DNA from: CAWCUK01 sp963798775
Lineage (GTDB): Bacteria; Bacteroidota; Ignavibacteria; Ignavibacteriales; Ignavibacteriaceae
DNA: 64,000 bases
Assembly (NCBI GenBank): GCA_963798775.1
Contig: CAWCUK010000001.1
Span: 806,001 to 870,000, forward strand
Reading direction: 5' to 3'
Shown piece after piece: positions 55,920 to 64,000 of this stretch. The notes below the pieces were generated by a model that saw nothing but the letters and a program-made list of their open reading frames with translations, ran no database searches and had not been told where the DNA came from. Made by a program: the position numbers and the translations under genes. Position 1 is the first letter of the stretch, and each line of letters begins with the position of its first letter.

Positions 55920-56705
55920 CTATCTGAAGCGTTCTTTTATTTTTGAGGCATATCTGCGGCTCATTCTAAACGGAATTGAAATTCCTTCAATGCGGAATAT
56001 GAAGGCTGAATTACTTGCCCTATCCAATTCAGCTACATGATCTAAATTAATTATTATGGAACGATGAATTCTTACAAAGTTTTCCGGGAGCTGTTCCTCC
56101 CATTCTTTCATGGTTCTTAGAACCAGAGTATTCTTTCCGCCGAAAGTATGAACATCAGAATAATCTTTTTGTGCCGTTATTACTTGAATAGAACTAATTT
56201 TTATAAAACAAGAATCGCCCGTGTCTGAAATAAAAATTCTATCTTCATTCGTTAATTTTTTGGAGTTATCATGTTCAATTTGTTCATTTCTATCAAAGTT
56301 ATTCTCTTCCATATTTCCATCATGCGTTCTAAACTGCATATCAACATTTCGAATATATTTTGAAATGGTTAATTCAAGGCGTTCTTTATTAATAGGTTTT
56401 GTTAAATAATCAACGGCGTCAACTTCAAAAGCCTGAAGCGCGTAATTATCATAAGATGAAACAAATACTATTTTAGGAAACAAAGGGAAATGTTTTACTA
56501 AATCAAAACCACTTTCATTTTTCAGATGAATATCAAGAAAAACAAGATCAGGCTTAGTAGTTTCAATTAATTTTATTGCGGAACTTATATCTTCCGCTTC
56601 TCCGATTACATCAAGTTCCGGAAATTTATTCAGCATATAATTTAAAATTTTTCTGGACTTCGCGTCATCATCAACTACTGCAGTTTTTATTATTGGTTTC
56701 AACAT
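55920..56705 (-). CDS. Orphan LytTR-family response regulator
   Basis: 261 residues. The receiver domain (1-120) has VVDDDAK, the phospho-acceptor Asp in PDLVFLDIHLK (about residue 57), and YLTKPINKERLE. The linker (about 122-155) is longer and acid/Asn-rich. LytTR DNA-binding domain follows (about 160-258; IQVITAQKDYSDVHTF, EEQLPENFVRIHRSIIINLD). It resembles the regulator at 29970-30707, but no LytS-type kinase is adjacent. PspC is next downstream. Confidence 0.9.
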   Translation of the reverse strand: MLKPIIKTAVVDDDAKSRKILNYMLNKFPELDVIGEAEDISSAIKLIETTKPDLVFLDIHLKNESGFDLVKHFPLFPKIVFVSSYDNYALQAFEVDAVDYLTKPINKERLELTISKYIRNVDMQFRTHDGNMEENNFDRNEQIEHDNSKKLTNEDRIFISDTGDSCFIKISSIQVITAQKDYSDVHTFGGKNTLVLRTMKEWEEQLPENFVRIHRSIIINLDHVAELDRASNSAFIFRIEGISIPFRMSRRYASKIKERFR

Positions 56706-56867
56706 TTTCCTAAAAAGTTTTGGGATAAATTTATTCTAATTGACAAAAAATATGCCGGATATTGTGTATAAAACTTTCTTTTTTGAAGAAAAAAAGGTGA
56801 TGGGATTTTTTAAAATGATACTTTGAGAAGAAATGTATTATTGTGAAACAACTATTATGATAAAAAA

Positions 56868-56893
56868 AATCCCGGGTGGAAAAGACCGGGATT
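56868..56893 (-). terminator. Terminator after the YciI-like gene
   Basis: AATCCCGG-GTGGAAAAGA-CCGGGATT, 8-base-pair stem, with TTTTTTTT on the minus strand, 25 bases past the YciI-like stop. Confidence 0.85.
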
Positions 56894-56918
56894 AGAAAAA
56901 CTTTTTATATAAGAGAAT

Positions 56919-57218
56919 TTATTCTGAGTCTATCCAATTTTCTAACACATTTTGAAATTTAACAGGATTATATTCGATAAATTCATAATCGGCACAATTA
57001 TTTTTTCTATAAGGATCTTCACTAAAAAAAGATTGAATTTCATCCATGGAATCGCCTCTGGCAGCTACTATTCCGCCGGTTCTCGGGTTTCTGGGGCCGG
57101 AAAATAAAAGCAATCCTTTATCATATCCTGCCTGTAAAAATTTTCTATGCTCAGGAAGAATTTCATCAATTCGTTCTAAATCAACCGTATAGTTTATCAT
57201 TATAATAAAATGTTTCAT
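56919..57218 (-). CDS. YciI-family protein
   Basis: 99 residues: KHFIIMINYTVDLERIDEIL, PEHRKFLQAGYDKGLLLFSG, PRNPRTGGIVAARGDSMDEI, and FFSEDPYRKNNCADYEF. The YciI fold (ferredoxin-like, often dimeric) has the catalytic-looking His and Asp of the family, but its reaction is unknown. It lies 36 bases downstream of the GH3 gene. Confidence 0.88.
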   Translation of the reverse strand: MKHFIIMINYTVDLERIDEILPEHRKFLQAGYDKGLLLFSGPRNPRTGGIVAARGDSMDEIQSFFSEDPYRKNNCADYEFIEYNPVKFQNVLENWIDSE

Positions 57219-57254
57219 TAATATTGAACTCCGTTAAAAAATATTTATTCTTGT

Positions 57255-60171
57255 TTAATTTTCAATTGAATTTACAATCGCATCATGAATTCGAGGACGA
57301 AAATCAATAATTTGAGTATTATTTTCATCAGGATAAACTCTATTTGTTAAGAGAATAACGAATAAATCTCTATTTCTGTCAACCCATAGAGAAGTGCCGG
57401 TGTAGCCGGTATGGCCGAATGAGTTTTTAGAGAATAAAACTCCCGCGGAAGATTTTTCCTCAGATTTTGTATCCCAGCCAATTCCGCGAGAACTTTCAGG
57501 AGACTGTCTCTTTGTCCACTGTTTTACAGTTGAAGTTTTCACAATTTGCTTTTCACCGTATTTCCCGTTCTGCATCATCATTTGAAGAAAAACAGCAAGA
57601 TCTTCGGCGGTAGAAAAAAGTCCCGCATGCCCCGATACTCCGCCTAAAATAAAAGCGTTTCCGTCATGTACAACTCCTTTATTTCTTTTTTCACCAACAG
57701 ATTTAAGGCTGGTAGGAGGACAATAATACCAAAGTTCTTTCGGCGGATTATACATTGTGCGGTTCATATTCAGCGGCTTAAAAACATTTTCCTTCAGAAA
57801 AACATCAAGAGGTTTTCCGCTTATTTTTTCAAGAATCTGCTGCAGCACAATCATATTTAAATCGCTGTATACAGTTTCACTGCCGATTGAATACTGAAGT
57901 TTTTCATTCATTATTGAATTAATAACTTCATCTTTAGTTTTGTATAAGCTCATGTAATCCCGGTAAGGAATTAAGCCGGAATTATGAAGAAGAAGATTTC
58001 TAACCGTTACATCTTCTTTACCGTTTTTGGCAAACGCGGGAAGATAATGAGAAACTTTTTCATCAAGTTTAAGTTTTCCTTTGTCGTACAAAATCATTGC
58101 GGCAGTAGTAGTGCCCACAACTTTGGAAACCGAAGCTAAATCAAAAATAGTTTCTTTAGAATCGGCGGTTGAATTTTCATCGTAAGTAAAATGCCCGAAT
58201 GGTTTTTCATAAATTACCTTACCGCCTTTGCCGATTAATAAAACTCCTCCGGGAAAAACATGTTTTTCAATGGCGGCTTCCATCATACTATCAACTTTTG
58301 AAAAATCATAAGTGGAATCCTGCTGTTCCGAAATTTTTAATGAAGTATTATCAATCTTTATTCCGTCGCCTATTTTATATTTTGAATTAGGAATAGAAAT
58401 CGGAAGAATTCCTTGTATATCAATATCGCCTAAAACTGCCTCCATTGCAGCCTGCTGAGAAACAATTGGATCACCGTAAGCGCAAAGATAGGTTTTTGCC
58501 TGCGGGAAAAGGGAAAGAAGATATGGATTTCCGAAACTTATAATAACAGACGGAGCGCGTAAACGTAAAAGTTTTTTTATAAATTTTACATTTTTATCGG
58601 AAAGCTGAACGGTGCCTTGATAAGCTTTTACTTTTATAAATGAAGGAAGTAAAATTAAATTTGCCTTACGCGCTATTTGATAAGCCTTTTGGTAATCTTT
58701 TTTAGTACTATGTTTATTGATGAAAATCTTTCTTACGTAACCAAAATTTTCATCAGCCAATTTTTGAAATGTTAAATCTGATTCTCCTTCAACTCCATCC
58801 GTTATTGAAATACACGCGGTGGAATAATATTTAGAAGGATTAACAGGTACAATTTTTCTGTCGTTTTTAACAAGAGTAATAGATTTATCCGCTATTTCTT
58901 TAGCTAACCTTAAATGAGCTTTATTGCTGATTACTTTTGAAAGATCTTCAAGTGCCGATTTCTTTTCTTCTCCTATTTTCAGCCATTTTTTTGCGGCTAA
59001 AATTTTTGTTACACTTTCATTTATTCTATTGATTTCAATTTCACCTTCCTCAACGGCTGATTGTATAGCGTTTATGGCAACATCTTCATCCGGCGGCATA
59101 AGCAAAATATCATTCCCCGCTTTAACTGCCATTACGGAAGCTTCGGCAACAGAATAATATTTTGTTACTGCGCTCATATTCATAGCGTCGGTTACAACTA
59201 AACCATTAAATCCCAATTTCCCTTTTAATAAACCTGTAATTATTGGTTTTGATAAAGTCGCGGGAAGATTTTTTGTATCGTCCAGTGCCGGAACGGAAAG
59301 ATGTCCGACCATTACTGATTGAACCCCGGATTTTATTGATTCTTCAAACGGGATTAATTCTAATTCATTTAATTCCTTCTCCGAGCCTTCAATAACGGGA
59401 ACATCTTGATGAGAATCTACTTGAGTATTTCCATGGCCCGGAAAATGTTTTGCGGTAGAAATAATTTTTGCGGATTCTTCTCCTTGAATGAAAGCTTTAC
59501 TAAAAGTTGAAACAATATCTTTATCTTCCGAAAAAGAACGAATATTTATAATTGGATTTTCGGCGTTATTGTTTACATCAACAACCGGCGCGTAATTTTG
59601 CTGAACTCCCAGAACTCTGCATTCATCACCGATCGCTTTTCCCATTTTATAGGCAAGTGAAGGATCGCCTGTAGCCGCAACAGCCATATTGTAAGGGAAT
59701 TCTGTTGCGTCGGTTAAACGCATTGCAAGTCCGCGTTCAAAATCGGAGGCAACAAGTAAAGGCGTATCAGCTAATTTTTGAAGTTTTTTTATTAAAGCGG
59801 CTTCATTTAAAACATCGCCTCTAAAAAAAATTATTCCCCCAACTTTTGAATCTTTAACTAAAGAAGCTATCCTTTGGTACTCGGGAGAATCCTCACTTTT
59901 ATAATCTCCTAAAACCCAGGGCATTACCATTTGCGCGCATTTATCGTGAAGTGACATTTGGGAAAGAGTTTCATCTACCCATTCGGCATCCTTCTTACTC
60001 AGTTTTAAAAACGGAAACTTTCGTAAATGCTTCTTCTTTGATTTCATTTTTATTCATTTCATTCTTTCTTGAATTAAAATTTTTAGAAGAAATTCCGGTA
60101 GGTGTAAAAGCAAACAAAATTAAAATTACTGCGGCGAACAAAAGGGTTTCAAAATATCTAAATTTTTTCAT
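57255..60171 (-). CDS. GH3 beta-N-acetylglucosaminidase fused to a serine hydrolase, one frameshift at the N-terminus
   Basis: The main frame (930 residues, from 60047) lacks a signal peptide. A second frame begins at ATG 60171 with MKKFRYFETLLFAAVILILF and an export signal, and joins it by deleting one A near 60003-60011, restoring VFKLSKKDAEWVDETL. I therefore extend the gene to 60171. In the main frame, GH3 motifs include KHFPGHGNTQVDSHQD (about 200) and VVTDAMNMSAV. At about 610-925 a class C beta-lactamase-like hydrolase has S-x-x-K (SVSKVV about 637), YSDLN (about 724) and GHTGYTGTSLWVD. It should cut GlcNAc-anhydroMurNAc products and perhaps a peptide. It heads a peptidoglycan-salvage cluster. 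Confidence 0.88.
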
Positions 60172-60284
60172 AGTGTAGTGCGGCTTAATAAAAAATAATC
60201 GAAAAACTTTATCTGTATAATGTAATTATAATACTAATAGGATAATAAGAAGTTTCACAAGAAGCGGCGGAAAAGCTTCTTATA

Positions 60285-60316
60285 AATCGGCTGCAATAGA
60301 AATTTTGCAGCCGATT
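60285..60316 (-). terminator. Hairpin after the second serine-hydrolase gene
   Basis: AATCGGCTGCAA / TTGCAGCCGATT, a perfect 12-base-pair stem, 51 bases past the stop at 60368. The T run on the minus strand is short, so terminator strength is uncertain. A weaker repeat (ATAAGAAG / CTTCTTAT) follows. Confidence 0.6.
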
Positions 60317-60367
60317 AAAAAATGATAAATACTTTTTAAATTTCGGGAATATTTAAACAAAATGTTA

Positions 60368-61541
60368 CTAATCTTCAATAGCTTTTACAACAGCATCATG
60401 CAGTTTAGGGCGAACCCCGCCTATTTTTGTATTTTTTCTTGTGGGATAAACTCTATTAGTTAAAAATACGACAAATAATTTTCTTTGCGGATCAGTCCAG
60501 ACAGAAGTTCCGGTGTAGCCTGTGTGTCCGTAGGAATTATCACTGAAAAGAGAACCGGCGGATGAATAACCTTCGAGAGATTTCGTATCCCATCCTAAAC
60601 CTCTGGAACTTAATTCCGATTGTTTTCTAGTAAAAAGTTTTACTGTTTCCGGCTTAAGAAATTGTTCTCCCTTATAATAACCTTTCTGTAAAAGCATCTG
60701 AAGAAGTTTTGCTAAATCTTCCGCGGTTGAAAAAAGTCCGGCATGCCCCGCAACACCGTGCATTAAATAAGAAGTTTCATCATGTACTTCTCCCTGAAGC
60801 TGACGGTGACGGAAATATGTATCAAGTTCGGTTGGAGCAATTCTATACTTTCAAAGAATCCGGTGGATTATACATTGTGTTATTCATTCCCAAAGGTTCA
60901 AAAATTTCTTCTTTGGTAAATTCATCAAGAGGTTTGCCGGTAACTTTTTCTATGATTTTTGCCATTACAATCATATTTTCATCGCTGTAAACCATTTTTG
61001 AACCGGTTTTATACACCAGTGAATCGTTATAGATTTCATGAAGAATTTCTTTTTCCGGATCCGGTGAACTAGCGTATGCATGATAGTTTACAATGTCCGG
61101 CCGCAGTCCGCTGTTATGCACCAAAAGATTTCTAATTGTAACATCTTCTTTTCCGTTTGAACCAAATTCCGGAATATACTCAGCAACTTTATCATCAAGT
61201 TTGAATAAACCTCTATCATAACAAAGCATTGTCGCGGTAGTTGTTGAAATTACTTTTGAAACAGAAGCCATATCGAAAATAGTATTTCTGGTATCTTCGG
61301 TTGAATTTTGATCATAAGTAAAATGCCCGAATCCTTTTTCATAAAGTATTTTTCCATTTTGTTCAACTAAAACAACAGCACCGGGAAAAGCACTGTCTTC
61401 AATTGCTTCTTTTACTACTTCGGCAACTCCTTTAAATTGTTCGGTAGAATCTTTTGATAAAAGTACCGAATTATTTTTTATACCGCCAAATGCCGCCGTT
61501 GGTAATAAAAATAATAGTCCGAGCCACAGTAGTTTTTTCAT
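60368..61541 (-). CDS. Beta-lactamase-like serine hydrolase, one frameshift
   Basis: The start is ATG 61541 with a signal peptide (MKKLLWLGLLFLLPTAAFGG). The frame breaks near 60843-60852 (one extra base), joining DSLKV to RIAPTELDTYFRHRQLQGEV; the restored length is about 390 residues. It has S-x-x-K in MASVSKVIS, YSDEN, and HTGYTGTSVWTD near the end. It matches the C-terminal half of the neighbouring GH3 fusion closely (for example HFTYDQNSTED against HFTYDENSTAD), so the two are recent paralogues. Class C-like folds include DD-peptidases and esterases; the substrate may be muropeptide. Confidence 0.87.
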
Positions 61542-61543
61542 TT

Positions 61544-63436
61544 TTACGCTCCTTGTTTTTCTTCGTTTTTCTTTCCAAAATTCGGATCAAGTGGAATAAA
61601 TTTAGTAATAATAAAGGCCGGAATTGTAGATAAACAAACCCAGACAAAGAAATGTTGATAACCAATAATTTCCTGCAGCCAACCACTGAACATTCCGGGA
61701 ATCATCATGCCCAGGGCCATAAGTCCTGTAGCAATTGCGAAATGCGCGGTTTTATGGTCGCCTTCAGAGATGTAAATTAAGTATAGCATATAGGCCGTAA
61801 AGCCGAAGCCGTAACCGAATTGTTCCAGTGCTACCGCGATATTTATAAGTATAAAATTTGTTGTTTGAGTATAAGAAAGAAAAACATACACCAGATCCGG
61901 AAGATTTATCGCGAGAACCATCCACCAAATCCAATATTTTAAACCTTGTTTTGCGGCAAGTAATCCTCCTAAAATTCCGCCCAGAGTTAAAGCAAGAATT
62001 CCCACAGTACCATAAACAAAACCAACTTGTCCGGTTGTTAAAGCAAGACCGCCCGCTTCTTGCGCGTCCAAAAGAAATGGTGAAGCAAGTTTTACTAATT
62101 GCGCTTCTCCGAGCCTGTATAAAAGGACAAATCCTAGAATTAAAAGAATTCTTTCTTTTGTGAAGAATAAAGCAAACGTTCTAAAAAATTCTTTCATCAC
62201 ATTTCCGATAGAAGAATCAGAAACAGTTGATTTATCGATAGCGGGATAAGGAAGGATGAATTTATGATAGATAAAAAATAGGATAAATAATCCGGCAAGT
62301 ATAGCAAATGTAATTACCCAAGCTAAAGGAATATTGCCCGCGCGCGCTTGGAAAAAAGCGGAGGACGCTGTTCTTAACTTCGGATCTAGTTGAAATACAG
62401 CCATTGCGGGAGTATTCCAATTTTTTGAAGTAAAAACAAATCTGCTTCCTTCAGTAAGAGAAATACTATTATCCCCCGATTCTCGGCCAAAATTTATTAT
62501 AATTTGCTGATCATTCGCCGGTTTTTGGGAAAGACGGAAATAAATTACACCGATATTCCCGGCCATATTAGATTTTGCCGTTACTTTTTTAGTCGGCCCG
62601 AAATGAGTTCTTAAAAAAGTTTCTAAACTTTGTGTAACATGTTTATTCCACCATGAAGGTTCTTCCGAAGCTGTTTTCGCGGCCTCTTCTTTTTTCTGAG
62701 TTTCTCTCGGATAAAATCCATGGTTTAAATTCCATTCCTGAGCGAATTTTATTAATGAATCAACTTCTTCTTTAGGCCTTGGTTTAGTGCTTATTTCCGG
62801 ATTTTCGGGGTATGTAATAATTCTTAAATCACCGGGAGTCTGCGCAAAATTAATTTCGTTTGGATTAAATATTTGAACTGTTTCAATTTTAGGATTCGAA
62901 TTAACATTTACATCAACAGTCGGAAGTCCGCTATGACTTTCAATATAACCGGCTAGAATAATTAATAATCCTTGTCCGGTAATCATCGCAAAACGATAAA
63001 AGGTACTTCTAATTCCTACAAACCAGGCTTGGTCATGTTTTGATAAACCAAGCATATAAAAACCGTCCGCTGCAATATCATGCGTAGCGGAAGAAAAAGC
63101 TAAAAGCCAAAAGAAGGCAAGAGTATATTGGAAGTAATTAGGAATCGGGATTGTAAAGGCAACGCCCGCCAAACCCGCGCCAATAATCAACTGCATTGTT
63201 ATAATCCAAAAACGCTTAGTTTTAAGCATATCAACAATCGGACTCCAGAAGGGTTTTATTACCCAAGGCAAATAAAGCCAACTTGTATAGAGCGCAATAT
63301 CGGTATTTGAGATACCAAGCCGTTTATACATAATTACGGAAACAGTCATAACAACTATGTAAGGAATTCCTTCAGCAAAATAGAGTGATGGAACCCAAGT
63401 CCATGGATTTCTGGATTCCGGTTTTTTATTTGCCAT
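61544..63436 (-). CDS. AmpG-like MFS permease with large extracytoplasmic insertion
   Basis: 630 residues. The start MANKKPESRNPWTWVPSLYF leads into MFS helices, with WLYLPWVIKPFWSPIVDMLK, an AmpG-like motif. Helices 1-5 end about residue 164. A loop of about 200 residues (168-365) follows, predicted outside the membrane, containing WWNKHVTQSLETFLRTHFG; then helices 6-12. AmpG imports GlcNAc-anhydroMurNAc muropeptides. Its neighbours (GH3 hydrolase, serine hydrolase, GlcNAc kinase) support peptidoglycan recycling. It is 2 bases upstream of the serine hydrolase gene. Confidence 0.86.
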   Translation of the reverse strand: MANKKPESRNPWTWVPSLYFAEGIPYIVVMTVSVIMYKRLGISNTDIALYTSWLYLPWVIKPFWSPIVDMLKTKRFWIITMQLIIGAGLAGVAFTIPIPNYFQYTLAFFWLLAFSSATHDIAADGFYMLGLSKHDQAWFVGIRSTFYRFAMITGQGLLIILAGYIESHSGLPTVDVNVNSNPKIETVQIFNPNEINFAQTPGDLRIITYPENPEISTKPRPKEEVDSLIKFAQEWNLNHGFYPRETQKKEEAAKTASEEPSWWNKHVTQSLETFLRTHFGPTKKVTAKSNMAGNIGVIYFRLSQKPANDQQIIINFGRESGDNSISLTEGSRFVFTSKNWNTPAMAVFQLDPKLRTASSAFFQARAGNIPLAWVITFAILAGLFILFFIYHKFILPYPAIDKSTVSDSSIGNVMKEFFRTFALFFTKERILLILGFVLLYRLGEAQLVKLASPFLLDAQEAGGLALTTGQVGFVYGTVGILALTLGGILGGLLAAKQGLKYWIWWMVLAINLPDLVYVFLSYTQTTNFILINIAVALEQFGYGFGFTAYMLYLIYISEGDHKTAHFAIATGLMALGMMIPGMFSGWLQEIIGYQHFFVWVCLSTIPAFIITKFIPLDPNFGKKNEEKQGA

Positions 63437-63523
63437 TTTTACTCCGGTTAATTAGGAATGAAACAAAATTTAGAAATGCGGTAATCGAAAAAAATTTAAT
63501 TTTGATATTTATTTAGCACAGTT

Positions 63524-64000
63524 TTAATTAGCCAATGCCCTTGCCATTATTACAGCGCCATACGCAGGTGAATAATCAGGCTGTTTTACAACAACATTTT
63601 GTATATATTTTTTGATTTTACTTCTAAGCATCTTTGAATATATATTTTCGTTGCTGATTATTCCTCCAATAAAGGAAACATTTAAAACCGGTTCATTTAT
63701 TTTATTCTTCATCGCCTTTATATGGAGCGCAAGTTCGTCCGATTCTACCTCAATGATATTTAAAGCGGCTTTATCACCTTCGTCCGCGGCCTCAATAACA
63801 ATACGCGCGGCGGAAGCTATATCAAAATTATTTTTATAAATTTCAGTAATTAAAACTTCAGGTGAATCAATATTGAATTTTTCATAAGCAAGTTTTGTAA
63901 GTAAAGTTTCTTCTCCCCTTCCGTCGAAGGCCTTTGATACCGCGACAAGCCCTTTTCTGCCGATAACAAACCCGCTCCCTTCGTCGCCTAAAAATCTGCC
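63524..64000 (-). CDS. BadF/BadG-type N-acetylglucosamine kinase-like ATPase, C-terminal part (partial)
   Basis: The frame enters the window at 64000 and ends at 63524, leaving 159 residues. It opens FLGDEGSGFVIGRKGLVAVS, the phosphate/sugar-binding GDEGSG motif of GlcNAc/MurNAc kinases, followed by VSFIGGIISNENIYSKML and YSPAYGAVIMARAL at the end. It probably phosphorylates amino sugars released by the cluster hydrolases. It is 88 bases upstream of the AmpG-like gene. Confidence 0.88.
   Translation of the reverse strand, partial: GRFLGDEGSGFVIGRKGLVAVSKAFDGRGEETLLTKLAYEKFNIDSPEVLITEIYKNNFDIASAARIVIEAADEGDKAALNIIEVESDELALHIKAMKNKINEPVLNVSFIGGIISNENIYSKMLRSKIKKYIQNVVVKQPDYSPAYGAVIMARALAN

Noticed and set aside
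1..64000. tRNA, rRNA, CRISPR array, transposase or prophage genes
   Set aside because: No cloverleaf, repeat-spacer array or mobile-element motif was seen on reading the intergenic regions, though a covariance-model scan was not run.

Overview
The window looks like a low-GC chromosome segment from the Bacteroidota/Chlorobi side of the tree, most likely an Ignavibacteria-type anaerobe or facultative anaerobe. Supporting traits are a GldC homologue, S46 dipeptidyl-peptidase, DUF2911 and DUF4412 proteins, LytS/LytTR regulators, several parvulin-type periplasmic chaperones, TAnnTTTG-like promoter elements, multiheme cytochromes and short-Q-loop cytochrome bd. No rRNA, tRNA, CRISPR array, transposase or phage gene was found. 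The genus assignment is inference.

Layout. 1-7.0 kb (minus strand): outer-membrane BamA/TamA-like protein (partial), a lipoprotein, an L,D-transpeptidase-like protein whose expected catalytic Cys is Ser, then the classical translation block rplM-rpsI-rpsB-tsf-pyrH-frr. 7.0-10.9 kb: two envelope proteins, then a nucleotide-sugar epimerase and a deoxyhypusine-synthase-like gene, both riddled with single-base lesions. 11-20 kb (plus): B12-radical SAM protein, TrkA/TrkH potassium uptake, polyphosphate kinase, Mrp/NifU-like Fe-S proteins, AI-2E-family permease. 20-27.7 kb (minus): MoxR ATPase, three SurA/PpiD-like proteins and MetRS. 28-33.6 kb (plus): LiaF-like/LytS/LytTR signalling operon, a lipoprotein, and a CoA-acylating aldehyde dehydrogenase. 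33.7-37.7 kb (minus): a Crp/Fnr regulator with DUF2249/DUF1858 proteins, heme-copper-oxidase-like membrane proteins and a MIP18 protein, which resembles a nitrosative/anaerobic respiration module. 38.6-44.2 kb: a 13-heme cytochrome c fused to a b-type membrane domain, a NapC-like seven-heme cytochrome, a tiny membrane peptide, a 0.7 kb control region with two perfect inverted repeats, and a PAS histidine kinase with degenerate ATP-binding boxes. 44-57 kb: cysteine-desulfurase-like enzyme, phosphomannomutase, S46 peptidase, GldC, cytochrome bd, sugar dehydrogenase, PspC and an orphan LytTR regulator. 57-64 kb (minus): a peptidoglycan-salvage cluster (GH3 plus serine-hydrolase fusion, second serine hydrolase, AmpG-like permease with a large loop, GlcNAc-kinase-like ATPase).

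Two cross-cutting points matter to any user. First, at least seven genes carry single-base frameshifts, including essential rpsB, so these are best read as sequence errors until reads are checked; the merged coordinates given here restore the likely genes. Second, the electron-transfer genes form a coherent picture: quinol oxidation by a CbcL-like multiheme/b fusion and NapC-like protein, an oxygen-scavenging bd oxidase, and an Fnr-type regulator with its own palindromic site nearby.
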